A stretch of DNA of 38,217 nucleotides from Cryomorphaceae bacterium (GTDB lineage Bacteria > Bacteroidota > Bacteroidia > Flavobacteriales > Flavobacteriaceae): the NCBI GenBank assembly GCA_003331875.1, contig QOQA01000015.1:1-38217 (forward strand), given 5' to 3'. The position numbers and the translations under genes are program-made. How positions within the stretch are numbered: the first letter of the stretch is position 1; each line of letters starts with the position of its first letter. Positions 9,067 to 19,079 of this stretch are shown here, one piece after another. The notes beneath the pieces are model-generated. The model ran no database searches and was not told where the DNA came from. It saw nothing but the letters and a program-made list of their open reading frames with translations.

Positions 9067-9663
9067 TTAGATTGTCAGTTTCAACAGTTTATACTTAATT
9101 TTAAATGTCTTCCGATGAAATCTGCACAGTCCATGTTTGGAAATCATTTCTCTGTGGTTTATTGTTCCATAGCCTTTATTATTTTTCCAATCATATATTG
9201 GAAATAGAGTATGTAATTCATACATAATTTCATCTCTCTTGACTTTTGCGAGAATTGATGCTGCTGCGATACTTAAATATTTATCATCTCCTCCAACTAT
9301 ACACTCAAAGTTTATTTTTTTATTTGTTTTAAATCTATTTCCATCAATAATTATTTTATATGGCTTTACGTCAAGATTTTCAATAGCAAAATTCATAGCT
9401 AAATAAGTAGAATTTAAGATATTGATTTTATCAATTTTTTTTGAATCAATACTCATAATCGAATACGAAATACAATCTTTTTTTATTTCATTATAGAGTC
9501 GAGTTCTTTGATCTTGATTTAGTTTTTTTGAATCTTTAATTAATGAGTTTTTATAATTTTTTGGTAAAATTACTGCAGCCGCTGTAACAGGCCCTGCAAG
9601 TGATCCTCTCCCAGCTTCATCAACACCACATACTAGTTTTTTGTTGTCAAAAAGACTCAACAT
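9067..9663 (-). CDS. rnhB: Ribonuclease HII
   Basis: Removes RNA from RNA/DNA hybrids and single ribonucleotides embedded in DNA. The protein has 198 residues, the normal length. The N-terminal GVDEAGRGSLAGPV motif supplies Asp15 and Glu16; Asp107 lies in IIIDGNRF and Asp126 in GGDDKYLSIAAAS, completing the four acidic catalytic residues at positions equivalent to those in E. coli RNase HII. The SIAAASILAKVKRD segment and the KGYGTINHRE motif are also as expected. The start is ATG. It diverges from the putative porin gene across 52 bases, a neighbourhood that recurs in flavobacteria, and heads a probable two-gene unit with the 763-residue lipoprotein. Confidence 0.96.
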   Translation of the reverse strand: MLSLFDNKKLVCGVDEAGRGSLAGPVTAAAVILPKNYKNSLIKDSKKLNQDQRTRLYNEIKKDCISYSIMSIDSKKIDKINILNSTYLAMNFAIENLDVKPYKIIIDGNRFKTNKKINFECIVGGDDKYLSIAAASILAKVKRDEIMYELHTLFPIYDWKNNKGYGTINHREMISKHGLCRFHRKTFKIKYKLLKLTI

Positions 9664-9715
9664 ATCATTAAATTAAATCATAAATGCTATTAAATCAATA
9701 ACTTTAAACAAATAA

Positions 9716-11620
9716 ATGAAGAAACTATTAACAATATCACTTTTTATATTTTCAATTTTTTCTTTTTCACAAGACAATACAATAATTGACAACTTCAAAA
9801 ATCTAATTGATAAACCCATTGATTCCATTAAGTCAAAATATTTCAAATTTGACATTTCTAAACTTCAATTTTTTAATCAAGAGAACGATACAATAATCTT
9901 AGATACCTCCTTAACAATTAAAAATTATTATTCATTTAATTTCCTTAAGAAAGATAATTTTCACTTACTCAAATCAAACAATGTTGGAAGATTTTATAAC
10001 ACACTAACATATGAAATTCCAAATGACAATCTCCCTAAACTTGGATATTCAGCTAATGATGTTATGTTAATTCAAAGAGAGGATGTTTTATTTAGTAAGG
10101 TTGCATATCCTTTAACCGAGCTTTTTTTTAAATCTGTCTATTCTCAAGGACAGTTAACAGATGCTTACTTTACGAGTAATTTAAATGAGAGCCTTAACTT
10201 TTCTCTTGCTTTTAAAGCATTAAGATCACTTGGTACTTTTCAGAATAGTTTGTTTGGGTCCAAGCAGTTTAGGACAACATTGAATTATAATGGTGAAAAA
10301 ATAGTAACAAAGTTTTTTTATTTGAGTCAAAGTTTTGAGAGAAATGAGAATGGTGGTTTGACATCGGCGTCTATTGAAAACTATGAGTCGGAGGATCCAA
10401 TCTTTGATGAAAGATCTAAACTCAATGTGAAATTTGAAGATGCAAAAAATAATTACCAACAGAGAATATTCTACTTGAATAATAACTTTTCAGTTGGTAA
10501 CAAAAAAAATAATTCTTTAGATATTTATCATGTCTTTGACTTTGAAACAACTAATAATAAATACACTCAAGATAACCCTTCATTTTACTATGGAAGTTTA
10601 AACTTGGGTATCAATGAAATTGTTGATCACTACAAATTGAGGACCTTAGCTAATAGAATTGGTTTATTAAAGGATAACTTGTTTTTTGAAAGATTACTTT
10701 TACAGTTAAATAATTATAATCTTAATTATTTTAAAGTTGAGAATAGTTTAGATAATAAAGTTTTTTCAAAAAACTTTAATTCATTTTCAATCAAGGCATT
10801 CAAAAAACTATTTAAGTACGATTTATCTATTGATTTGGAACAAAAAATAAACGGTGATCAATTAGGGAATAATTTTATTGCTAAAGTTAAAAGAGAGTTT
10901 TCTGAAAATAATTCATTTAGCCTATCAGTTTCTGTAAAACAGAAGCATCCCGGTTTAATTTATGAAAACTTTACCAGTAACTATGAAAATATTAATTGGA
11001 CAAATTCATTAAAACTTGTTGAAAATAAATCAGTCGATTTAAAAATTTCAAATCCAACTCTAGGAGATATTGATTTTAACCACTCAGTCATTGATAATTT
11101 TTTCTATGTTTCAGTTGATTCAGATTTACAAGAAATCATGGCACCTATTTTAAGTCATTACGATGGAAAAATTCAGTATTCAAGTTTAAGAGTCAAAAGG
11201 TCCTTTAATTTTGGTAAATGGACAATTGATAATTCAATCATGTACCAGAGTGTTAATCAAAATGATGATATTTTAAATCTTCCTCAATTTATCTCTAGGA
11301 ATACCCTGTATTTTAAAGAAAGGATTTTTAAAAACACTTTATCAATACAAACAGGTATAAATTTTAAAATATTCTCAAAATATTATGCAAATGAATATAA
11401 TCCCTTAATTTCAGCTTTTCATATACAGAAACTAAAGAAAATAGGAGGTTTTCCATTATTTGATTTTTTCTTTAATGCAAAAATTAGACAAACAAAAATC
11501 TTTATAATTGCTGAACATATTAACTCATCCATAAGTGGTAATAGCTTTTATTCAACACCAGAAAGTATATATAGAGATTTCGGAGTAAGATTTGGGTTTA
11601 AGTGGAATTTATTTAACTGA
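9716..11620 (+). CDS. Putative outer-membrane porin (Bacteroidota type)
   Basis: A 634-residue protein with a clear Sec signal peptide (hydrophobic core SLFIFSIFSFS, probable cleavage near residue 19). The rest alternates polar and aromatic residues in the pattern of a large outer-membrane beta-barrel and ends in an aromatic-rich final strand, FGVRFGFKWNLF. It resembles the 'putative porin' family of Bacteroidota, in which a segment such as HIQKLKKIGGFPLFDFFFNA followed by KIRQTKIF precedes the last strands. Cargo is unknown. There is no plug domain or TonB box, which argues against a TonB-dependent receptor. Its last 12 bases overlap the 3' end of the opposing gltD gene. A weak TAACTTTA at 9699-9706 could be its -7 element. 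Confidence 0.8.
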   Translation: MKKLLTISLFIFSIFSFSQDNTIIDNFKNLIDKPIDSIKSKYFKFDISKLQFFNQENDTIILDTSLTIKNYYSFNFLKKDNFHLLKSNNVGRFYNTLTYEIPNDNLPKLGYSANDVMLIQREDVLFSKVAYPLTELFFKSVYSQGQLTDAYFTSNLNESLNFSLAFKALRSLGTFQNSLFGSKQFRTTLNYNGEKIVTKFFYLSQSFERNENGGLTSASIENYESEDPIFDERSKLNVKFEDAKNNYQQRIFYLNNNFSVGNKKNNSLDIYHVFDFETTNNKYTQDNPSFYYGSLNLGINEIVDHYKLRTLANRIGLLKDNLFFERLLLQLNNYNLNYFKVENSLDNKVFSKNFNSFSIKAFKKLFKYDLSIDLEQKINGDQLGNNFIAKVKREFSENNSFSLSVSVKQKHPGLIYENFTSNYENINWTNSLKLVENKSVDLKISNPTLGDIDFNHSVIDNFFYVSVDSDLQEIMAPILSHYDGKIQYSSLRVKRSFNFGKWTIDNSIMYQSVNQNDDILNLPQFISRNTLYFKERIFKNTLSIQTGINFKIFSKYYANEYNPLISAFHIQKLKKIGGFPLFDFFFNAKIRQTKIFIIAEHINSSISGNSFYSTPESIYRDFGVRFGFKWNLFN

Positions 11621-13072
11621 CGGTAAGTCTCCATGAACTTTAGATGTAAGTTCTGTTGAGCCCATCAGAAATTTATCTATTTCATATGCTGCCTCTCTGC
11701 CTTCAGAAATAGCCCATACAATCAGAGATTGCCCCCTTCTTAAATCACCGGCAGCAAAAACTTTTTTATCAGATGTTTGATATTTATTTGTAAGCGGTTT
11801 TGAGGTATTATCTGAACTTAATTTTAGGTCATTGATTATTTCCTTGTCTGGTCCTGTAAATCCAAGAGCTAGTAATACTAAATCGCAAGGCCATGTTTTT
11901 TCAGATCCTTCAATTTCTACTAATCTTGGTCTTTCATTTGATTTTTTTATCCACTCAACCTCAACTGTTTTTAATGCTTTGACATTTCCATTACCATCAT
12001 CAATGAACTCTTTGGTTAAAATTGACCATTGTCTTTTACTTCCCTCTTGATGAGAAGAGCTAGTTTTGAGAGTAAAAGGCCAATACGGCCATGGATTTTC
12101 ATCGGTTCGTTGTTTGCTTGGTTTTGGCAAAATTTCAAAATTTAATACCGATTTTGCACCTTGTCTATTTGACGTACCAATACAATCAGATCCTGTATCA
12201 CCGCCTCCTATTACTATGACATTTTTATTTTTTGCATTTAGCTCTTTAATTTCACTGAAATTTTCACTAATAACTTGATTTTGCCTTTTGAGAAACCTCA
12301 TGGCTTGGACTACTCCATTTAACTCATGGCCAGGAATAGGTAAATTTCTCATTATAGTAGCACCTCCACATAACAAAACAATATCGTTATCTTTCTTTAA
12401 TTTCTTAACTGGAAGATCAATTCCAATTTCTGTATTGTTTTTGAATTTAATTCCCTCCAGTCTCAAAATTTCTATTCTTCTATCTATAATTGATTTCTCA
12501 AGCTTGAAATCTGGAATACCATATCTTAATAGTCCACCTATTTTTGAATCTCTTTCATAAACAGTAACTAAATGTCCTGCTCTGTTTAGTTGTTGTGCAG
12601 CTGCAAGACCTGCTGGACCTGAACCAACAATAGCTATTTTTTTTCCGGTTCTTCTCTTTGGTCTAATCGGTTGAATCCAGCCCTCTTTAAAACCTCTCTC
12701 AATTATGTATTTTTCAATGAGTTCAATAGATACAGGGGGATTTATAAGACCAAGAACACAAGCAGATTCACATGGTGCAGGACATAATCTCCCTGTGAAT
12801 TCAGGAAAATTATTAGTTGAATGTAAGATTTTAAGAGCATCTTTCCAGTTTCTGTTGTAGACCGCATCATTAAAGTCAGGAATTAAGTTGCCAAGCGGGC
12901 AACCACTATGACAAAATGGTACTCCGCAGTCCATACATCTTCCGCCTTGCTTTACTAAATCATCATCTTTGGGTTTGATTGTAAATTCTTTGAAATTTTT
13001 TATTCTTTTTTCAACTGGTACATAACCCTCAACCACTCTTTCATACTCAACAAAACCTCTAAGTTTACCCAT
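11609..13072 (-). CDS. gltD: Glutamate synthase (NADPH) small subunit
   Basis: Feeds electrons from NAD(P)H through FAD and iron-sulfur clusters to the large subunit. At 487 residues it is of normal length. The N-terminal domain holds two cysteine groups (CMDCGVPFCHSGCPLG and LCPAPCESAC) that ligate [4Fe-4S] clusters. It is followed by an FAD-binding Rossmann motif, IAIVGSGPAGLAAAQQL, and an NAD(P)H-binding motif, VIVIGGGDTGSDC. The C-terminal ALGFTGPD and AAGDLRRGQSLIVWAI segments complete the flavoprotein fold. The ATG start lies two bases after the gltB stop, so translation is probably coupled. Its 3' end overlaps the opposing porin gene by 12 bases. Confidence 0.96.
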   Translation of the reverse strand: MGKLRGFVEYERVVEGYVPVEKRIKNFKEFTIKPKDDDLVKQGGRCMDCGVPFCHSGCPLGNLIPDFNDAVYNRNWKDALKILHSTNNFPEFTGRLCPAPCESACVLGLINPPVSIELIEKYIIERGFKEGWIQPIRPKRRTGKKIAIVGSGPAGLAAAQQLNRAGHLVTVYERDSKIGGLLRYGIPDFKLEKSIIDRRIEILRLEGIKFKNNTEIGIDLPVKKLKKDNDIVLLCGGATIMRNLPIPGHELNGVVQAMRFLKRQNQVISENFSEIKELNAKNKNVIVIGGGDTGSDCIGTSNRQGAKSVLNFEILPKPSKQRTDENPWPYWPFTLKTSSSHQEGSKRQWSILTKEFIDDGNGNVKALKTVEVEWIKKSNERPRLVEIEGSEKTWPCDLVLLALGFTGPDKEIINDLKLSSDNTSKPLTNKYQTSDKKVFAAGDLRRGQSLIVWAISEGREAAYEIDKFLMGSTELTSKVHGDLPSVK

Positions 13073-13074
13073 TA

Positions 13075-16000
13075 TTAGTTTATTATTTCATTTATTTTGG
13101 ATTGGGCCATTTTTTCTAAAGCTATTTTATATTCCGTTGGCATTATTTTAACAAACATATTTTTTGAATTATTCCAATTTAAAATTATTTCTTCAGCAAT
13201 ACAACTGTGAGTATAAGAGTAGTGTTTTTCTAGTAAATCTTTAATTATATCAAAGTCTTGATTATCTAGTTTTTCAAACTCTACCATTTCCATGTTAAAA
13301 TTATCAACACTATAGCTTTCATTTGATTTGTAAATGTATGCAATCCCTCCACTCATTCCAGCAGCAAAGTTTCTCCCAATTTTTCCTAAAATTAGGGCTA
13401 TTCCGCCTGTCATGTATTCACACCCGTGATCACCAACGCCTTCAACAACAGCTGTTGCACCAGAATTTCTAACACAGAATCTTTCACCAGCAATTCCATT
13501 TATATATGCTTCTCCAGACGTGGCTCCGTACAGGGCAACATTTCCTGTAATAATATTTTCATTTGATTTGAAAGTAGATGTTTTTGGTATCTTGACAATG
13601 AGCGTAGCACCTGAGAGACCTTTGCCAAAATAGTCATTCGTATTACCCTCAATCTTCATTTCAAGACCTTTGGTTGCAAATGCTCCAAAACTTTGACCAG
13701 CAGCACCCTTGAAGTTTAATTTTAATGTAGCTTTGGGAAGTCCTTTTTCACCATATTTTTTTGAAATCTCATTACTTATAATCGCACCTACTGTTCTGTC
13801 AGTATTTCTTATTTTATAATCAAGACTCATCTTAATTTTTTTCTCGATCGCCAATCTAGAATTTTTTAAAATCTTAAAATCAATCACAGAAGTTAAGTTG
13901 TGATCTTGGTCAGTCACATTTCGAACTGGAATATTTTCGCTAACATTCGGCTTGTACAATACCTTGGATAAATTTATTCCTCTGGCTTTAAAGTATTCAA
14001 CAGCATCAGTCATAACAAGTTTTTGACTTTGACCAACCATTTCATTAATTGTCCTAAAACCTAGATTAGCCATTATTTCTCTTAGTTCTTGAGCTACGAA
14101 ATACATGAAATTTATAACGTGCTCCGGCTTGCCTTTGAAATTTTTTCTTAATTCAGGATCTTGTGTTGCAATTCCAACTGGACAAGTATTTAAGTGGCAA
14201 GCTCTCATCATAATACATCCTGATGCAACGAGTGGAGCTGTCGAAAATCCAAATTCTTCAGCACCAAGAAGACATGCTATAGCAACATCTCTTCCTGTTT
14301 TCATCTGGCCGTCACATTCAACAACAACTCTTCCTCTCAAGTCATTTAGTACAAGTGTTTGTTGAGCTTCTGCAATTCCTAGCTCCCAAGGTAGCCCAGC
14401 ATGCTTTAATGATGTTAGTGGTGATGCACCAGTTCCGCCATCATAACCTGAAATTAATATTACATCTGCTTTTGCTTTTGCAACGCCAGCTGCAATTGTT
14501 CCAACACCAACTTCAGATACTAATTTTACATTTATTCTAGCCTTTCTGTTTGCATTTTTCAGATCATAAATAAGTTGAGCTAAGTCTTCAATTGAATATA
14601 TGTCATGATGTGGTGGAGGGGAAATTAAACCTACGTAGGGTGTAGAATTTCTAACTTTTGCTATTAATGGATTGACTTTGGGTCCGGGGAGTTGTCCGCC
14701 TTCACCAGGCTTAGCGCCTTGAGCCATTTTAATTTGAATTTCAGAAGCATTCGTTAGATAATTAGAACTTACACCAAATCTTCCTGAAGCAACTTGTTTA
14801 ATTGAGCTATTCTTTGAGTCTCCGTTATTTAATTTTTTAAATCGATTTGAATCTTCTCCACCTTCACCTGAATTACTTTTTCCACCGATTCTGTTCATTG
14901 CAATTGCTAAGTTTTCGTGGGCTTCTTTACTAATTGAACCATATGACATGGCTCCAGTTTTGAATCTTTTAACGATTTCAGTCCATGGTTCAACCTCTTC
15001 TATTGAAATAGGGTCGAATTCTTCAAACTTTAAAAGCCCTCTGATTGTCATTAATTGTTCACTTTGTTTATTGATTTTTTCAGCATAAGCTTTGTAGGTA
15101 TCATATTTTTCTTCTCTTACAGCCTGTTGAAGTTTAGATATTGTAAAAGGATTTAACATATGTGCTTCACCATCTCTTCTCCATCTGTAGTCACCACCTG
15201 TTTTCATACTTGAAATATCTTTTTCACTGTTTAAAGCATAGTCCATTCTACTTGTGATTTCTTTTTCTAAAACGTATAAACCTGCACCTTCAATTCTTGA
15301 GGGAGTATTATTAAAATACTTGGATACGAACTTTTTCCTTAATCCCAAAGCTTCAAAAATTTGTGCTCCCCTGTATGAATGTAGTGTTGATATCCCAATT
15401 TTATTCATCACTTTAAGTATCCCCTTTGCAATAGCTTTATTGAAATTATTTATCGATTCATCAAGTTTTTGATTGTTTAAAAAACCAAGTTTATGGTGAT
15501 ATTCAATTATTTCATTGACCATATATGGGTTTATTGCGCTGGCTCCATAACTAAAAAGCAAAGAAAAATGATGTGGTTCTCTTGGCTCAGCTGATTCAAT
15601 AACGATTCCAAATTTTGATCGTTTTTTTCTTTTTATCAAGCTGTGGTGTACATAAGAGCAAACAAGTAAAATTGGTATGGGAGCATATTTTTTTGATGTT
15701 TTTCTATCACTAAGAATGATAATATTGTGACCAGTGTCGACTTTCTTTTCAACTTTATCAACAATATTATCAAGAGCTTTCTCAAGACCATTGTGACCCT
15801 TACTAATTTCATAATTGGCATTAATTGAACATGCCTTGAAATCTTCATGATCAATATGCTTAATTTTTTCAAGGTCACCATTTGAAATGATTGGATTATT
15901 AATTTTGAGTTTTTTTGCGTGGTCGGGAATTAAATCAAATATGTTATAGTCACTTCCTAGAGATAAACTTGTATCAGTAATTATTTCTTCTCTAATTCCA

Positions 16001-17577
16001 TCAAGGGGTGGATTTGTAACCTGAGCAAAAAGTTGTTTGAAGTAATTGTAAATAAGTTGTGGATTTTTTGATAAAACTGCAAGTGGTGTATCGGTTCCCA
16101 TTGAACCAATAGCCTCTTTGCCATTGTTACACATGGGTAGGATAATGGTTTTAAAATCTTCTTTTGTATACCCAAAAACCTTTAATCTAGTTTCAAAATT
16201 TAATTTTTCTTTGACTGTTTTTTTTATTCTGTATGGAACTTTGCTTAGTGGTAAAACATTTGATTTTACCCATTTACTATAGGGGTATTTTTTTACAATT
16301 GAGTTTTTAATTTCATCATCTTCAACAATTCTTCCCTCATTCATATTAACTAAAAACATTTTTCCAGGCTCTAGTCTTCCATGCATTTTAATATTATCAG
16401 GTTCAATGTCTACAACACCTGTTTCAGATGACATTATTACATATCCGTCGTGAGTAACAGAGTATCTGGACGGTCTCAATCCATTTCTGTCTAGTAGTGC
16501 ACCAATGTAATCACCATCAGTAAACGGAATTGATGCTGGTCCATCCCAGGGCTCCATTAAACAACTATTAAATTGATAAAATGCTTTTTTAGATGATGAC
16601 ATGGTCTTGTGTTTTTCCCAAGCTTCAGGTACAAGTATCATCATAACTTCAGGTAAACTTCGGCCAGTCATTAACAGTAGCTCTAAAACCATATCCATTG
16701 ATGCTGAATCTGATTTTCCTGGTAAAATTATTGGAAAAACTTTTTCTAAATCACTCTTATCAATTAAATCAGAATCCATTAACTCTTGCCTAGAAACCAT
16801 TCTGTTAATATTACCTTTTAGTGTATTAATTTCACCATTATGACACATATATCTGAATGGTTGAGCAAGGTCCCAAGTTGGAAAAGTATTGGTTGAGAAT
16901 CTCTGATGAACCAAAGCAAGTCGAGTTACTAGCATTGGATTTTTTAAATCAATGTAAAATCTTTCAATATCCTCTGGGACTAAGAGTCCTTTGTAAATTA
17001 TTGTCTTGTTGTGTAAGCTTGAAAAATAGAAAAAACTTTTTTGAGATAATTTGGATTGATAGATTTTATTTTCTGCAATTTTTCTTGCAATATATAGTTT
17101 TAATAAAAAATCTTTTTCCGTCTGATTTGAATCTATTTTTCCAATGAATACTTGTTTTATATTAGGTTGAGATTGTGATGCAATTGCTCCAACAACTTTT
17201 GAATTAACAGGAACATCTCTCCATCCTAAAATATTTAAACCTTGTCTTTTGATTTCTTCCTCAAAAATGTCTACACAATAATTGAGTTGATTCTTCTTTG
17301 GGGGAAGAAAAACCATTCCTACAGCGTATTCCTTGAACTCAGGAAGTTCAAACTTACATTCTTTTTTGAAAAAATTATTGGGTATTTCTATCAATATTCC
17401 AGCTCCATCTCCAGTCCTTCCATCAGAACTAACTGCTCCTCTATGCTCAAGACAAGTTAAGATGTTGAGAGCCTTAGAAATGATGTCATTTGTCTTTTTT
17501 CCCTCAAGGCTGCATATGAAACCAGCACCACAATTTTCATGCTCGAATAATGGATTATAAAGACCTTGTTCTTTCAA
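13075..17577 (-). CDS. gltB: Glutamate synthase large subunit, TTG start
   Basis: Makes two glutamates from glutamine and 2-oxoglutarate, the assimilation step paired with glutamine synthetase. The 1500-residue chain has the full domain set. A class II glutaminase domain starts at Cys16 (HENCGAGF) after a short propeptide that must be removed to free the nucleophile. A central domain follows, then the FMN-binding synthase domain (GEGGEDSNRF, PGEGGQLPGPKV, SGYDGGTGASPLTS), with a cysteine cluster CIMMRACHLNTCPVG near residue 1118 for the [3Fe-4S] centre. The GXGXG C-terminal domain closes the chain. The start codon is TTG: no ATG or GTG lies between the upstream in-frame stop and Cys16, and MKEQGLY is the usual beginning in flavobacteria. 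It heads the gltBD operon. Confidence 0.97.
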   Translation of the reverse strand: MKEQGLYNPLFEHENCGAGFICSLEGKKTNDIISKALNILTCLEHRGAVSSDGRTGDGAGILIEIPNNFFKKECKFELPEFKEYAVGMVFLPPKKNQLNYCVDIFEEEIKRQGLNILGWRDVPVNSKVVGAIASQSQPNIKQVFIGKIDSNQTEKDFLLKLYIARKIAENKIYQSKLSQKSFFYFSSLHNKTIIYKGLLVPEDIERFYIDLKNPMLVTRLALVHQRFSTNTFPTWDLAQPFRYMCHNGEINTLKGNINRMVSRQELMDSDLIDKSDLEKVFPIILPGKSDSASMDMVLELLLMTGRSLPEVMMILVPEAWEKHKTMSSSKKAFYQFNSCLMEPWDGPASIPFTDGDYIGALLDRNGLRPSRYSVTHDGYVIMSSETGVVDIEPDNIKMHGRLEPGKMFLVNMNEGRIVEDDEIKNSIVKKYPYSKWVKSNVLPLSKVPYRIKKTVKEKLNFETRLKVFGYTKEDFKTIILPMCNNGKEAIGSMGTDTPLAVLSKNPQLIYNYFKQLFAQVTNPPLDGIREEIITDTSLSLGSDYNIFDLIPDHAKKLKINNPIISNGDLEKIKHIDHEDFKACSINANYEISKGHNGLEKALDNIVDKVEKKVDTGHNIIILSDRKTSKKYAPIPILLVCSYVHHSLIKRKKRSKFGIVIESAEPREPHHFSLLFSYGASAINPYMVNEIIEYHHKLGFLNNQKLDESINNFNKAIAKGILKVMNKIGISTLHSYRGAQIFEALGLRKKFVSKYFNNTPSRIEGAGLYVLEKEITSRMDYALNSEKDISSMKTGGDYRWRRDGEAHMLNPFTISKLQQAVREEKYDTYKAYAEKINKQSEQLMTIRGLLKFEEFDPISIEEVEPWTEIVKRFKTGAMSYGSISKEAHENLAIAMNRIGGKSNSGEGGEDSNRFKKLNNGDSKNSSIKQVASGRFGVSSNYLTNASEIQIKMAQGAKPGEGGQLPGPKVNPLIAKVRNSTPYVGLISPPPHHDIYSIEDLAQLIYDLKNANRKARINVKLVSEVGVGTIAAGVAKAKADVILISGYDGGTGASPLTSLKHAGLPWELGIAEAQQTLVLNDLRGRVVVECDGQMKTGRDVAIACLLGAEEFGFSTAPLVASGCIMMRACHLNTCPVGIATQDPELRKNFKGKPEHVINFMYFVAQELREIMANLGFRTINEMVGQSQKLVMTDAVEYFKARGINLSKVLYKPNVSENIPVRNVTDQDHNLTSVIDFKILKNSRLAIEKKIKMSLDYKIRNTDRTVGAIISNEISKKYGEKGLPKATLKLNFKGAAGQSFGAFATKGLEMKIEGNTNDYFGKGLSGATLIVKIPKTSTFKSNENIITGNVALYGATSGEAYINGIAGERFCVRNSGATAVVEGVGDHGCEYMTGGIALILGKIGRNFAAGMSGGIAYIYKSNESYSVDNFNMEMVEFEKLDNQDFDIIKDLLEKHYSYTHSCIAEEIILNWNNSKNMFVKIMPTEYKIALEKMAQSKINEIIN

Positions 17578-17617
17578 AACTCAAATTTTATAAGGACTAA
17601 CTAATTTATGTATTAAT

Positions 17618-17645
17618 TAAACCTAAAGGAACAATTACTAAACAA
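17618..17645 (-). promoter_or_regulatory. Candidate gltBD promoter
   Basis: On the minus strand a TTG at 17643-17645 is followed after 17 bases by TAGGTTTA (17618-17625), a 7/8 match to the TAnnTTTG -7 box. This would start transcription about 30 bases before the gltB TTG. It is the only -33/-7 pair with reasonable spacing that I found in the 176-base spacer between gltB and nhaD. I saw no clear operator or riboswitch there. Confidence 0.35.
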
Positions 17646-17753
17646 TAATCAATCCAACGTCCAATAAATACTAACTTTTTAAAATATCCTATCAATTTTT
17701 ATTTTTTTTACATATTTTGGTTTAATTATTGAGAATTTAAAAACAAAAATTAA

Positions 17754-19079
17754 ATGGAAACAGCTATTATAATAATCTTTATTCTGGGATACTTGGGTAT
17801 TGCCTTTGAACACTCTCTCAAAATAGACAAATTAGTTCCTGCTCTTGTTATGATGGCTCTTATTTGGGCTATTATTTCATTTTTTGGTTTAACTGTGTAT
17901 GATATAGACCCAGCCACAAAAAGCTTGGTCCCAAATAAGCTAGAAAAGGTCATAAACTATTTTTTGGGCCATACTGCTGAAATTTTAATCTTTTTAATTG
18001 GAGCAATGACGATTGTGGAAATTATAGACTTCTTTAATGGTTTTTCAACGATTAAAAATCTTATAAAAACAAAAAGTAAAATAAAAATATTATGGATTAT
18101 ATGTTTTCTTGCTTTCTTTTTATCTGCAATAATTGACAACCTTACTGCAACCATAGTGCTAATAACTATTTTACAGAAGATACTCAAAGACAGAAATCTT
18201 AAATTATGGTATGCCGGAATGATTATTGTTGCTGCAAATGCTGGTGGTGCGTGGTCTCCAATAGGCGATATAACAACAACAATGCTTTGGATAGGTAAAA
18301 AGGTTACACCCATTGCTCTACTAAAATATTTAATCATTCCATCTCTTGTTTGTATGTTGATACCTACTTATGTTGTTTCTAGATATAAAGTCTTTCAAGG
18401 TGAAATTAATCCAATGGTATCAAAAGAATCTGAAAATAAATTTGGTTCTAAAATTTTAATAATAGGTCTTCTGTCAATACTATTTGTACCCTTTTTTAAA
18501 GTAGCTACAGGCTTGCCACCCTATATTGGAATGATGTTATCGTTAGCCTTCGTTGCTACAATTGGTGAAATATATAATTATATGTTATTAAAACCGGTAA
18601 ATACTATACATCACAGTCCTGTACACCACGCGTTAACCAAGATAGAAATGCCAAGTATTTTGTTTTTCTTGGGAATTCTAATGGCTGTGGGTGGTTTAGA
18701 AGCTCTTGGGATCGTTTTTGAACTTGGTCAAACTATGGTTGTAACTTTTGAAAATGTTGATTGGTTTCTGTTTAAGGGACTAGATATTGTTGTTTTTATT
18801 CTGGGCTTCCTATCTGCAGCCATTGATAATGTTCCTCTCGTTGCAGCTTCAATGGGAATGTTTGGAGAGGCAGTTGACGATCCTCTGTGGCATGGAATAG
18901 CTTATGCAGCAGGTACAGGTGGAAGTATGATTATAATCGGATCTGCGGCAGGTGTCGTTGCAATGGGAATGGAAAAAATTGACTTTATCTGGTATCTCAA
19001 AAAAATAGCTTTTTTAGCTTTTATTGGTTACATAGCTGGTTTCTTAACTTTTATTTTTCTTAGAGATTTTGTCCTTTAA
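17754..19079 (+). CDS. nhaD: Na+/H+ antiporter, NhaD type
   Basis: A 441-residue inner-membrane protein with about a dozen hydrophobic segments. It exchanges cytoplasmic Na+ (or Li+) for external H+, which suits a marine habitat. Family hallmarks are visible: LGYLGIAFEHSLKIDKL at the N-terminus, an acidic pair in FLIGAMTIVEIIDFF, SAIIDNLTATIVLITIL, and the paired late motif SAAIDNVPLVAASMGM. The SAxIDN signature thus occurs twice, in the two inverted halves of the ion transporter fold. GGAWSPIGDITTTMLW is also characteristic. The ATG start is clear. The stop overlaps the folC ATG by one base (TAATG), so the two genes are translationally linked, although no functional link is obvious. Confidence 0.93.
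   Translation: METAIIIIFILGYLGIAFEHSLKIDKLVPALVMMALIWAIISFFGLTVYDIDPATKSLVPNKLEKVINYFLGHTAEILIFLIGAMTIVEIIDFFNGFSTIKNLIKTKSKIKILWIICFLAFFLSAIIDNLTATIVLITILQKILKDRNLKLWYAGMIIVAANAGGAWSPIGDITTTMLWIGKKVTPIALLKYLIIPSLVCMLIPTYVVSRYKVFQGEINPMVSKESENKFGSKILIIGLLSILFVPFFKVATGLPPYIGMMLSLAFVATIGEIYNYMLLKPVNTIHHSPVHHALTKIEMPSILFFLGILMAVGGLEALGIVFELGQTMVVTFENVDWFLFKGLDIVVFILGFLSAAIDNVPLVAASMGMFGEAVDDPLWHGIAYAAGTGGSMIIIGSAAGVVAMGMEKIDFIWYLKKIAFLAFIGYIAGFLTFIFLRDFVL

Noticed and set aside
9673-9855. Sixty-codon minus-strand frame between rnhB and the porin
   Set aside because: It overlaps the porin signal-peptide coding region and has no family-like features; it would also block the divergent promoters.
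16601-17560. Several open frames of 70-100 codons antisense to gltB
   Set aside because: They mirror the coding constraint of gltB, show no recognisable motif and have no start context.
17578-17753. Search for a riboswitch or small RNA in the gltB/nhaD spacer
   Set aside because: Only AT-rich sequence with short homopolymer runs; no stable stem or known riboswitch core.
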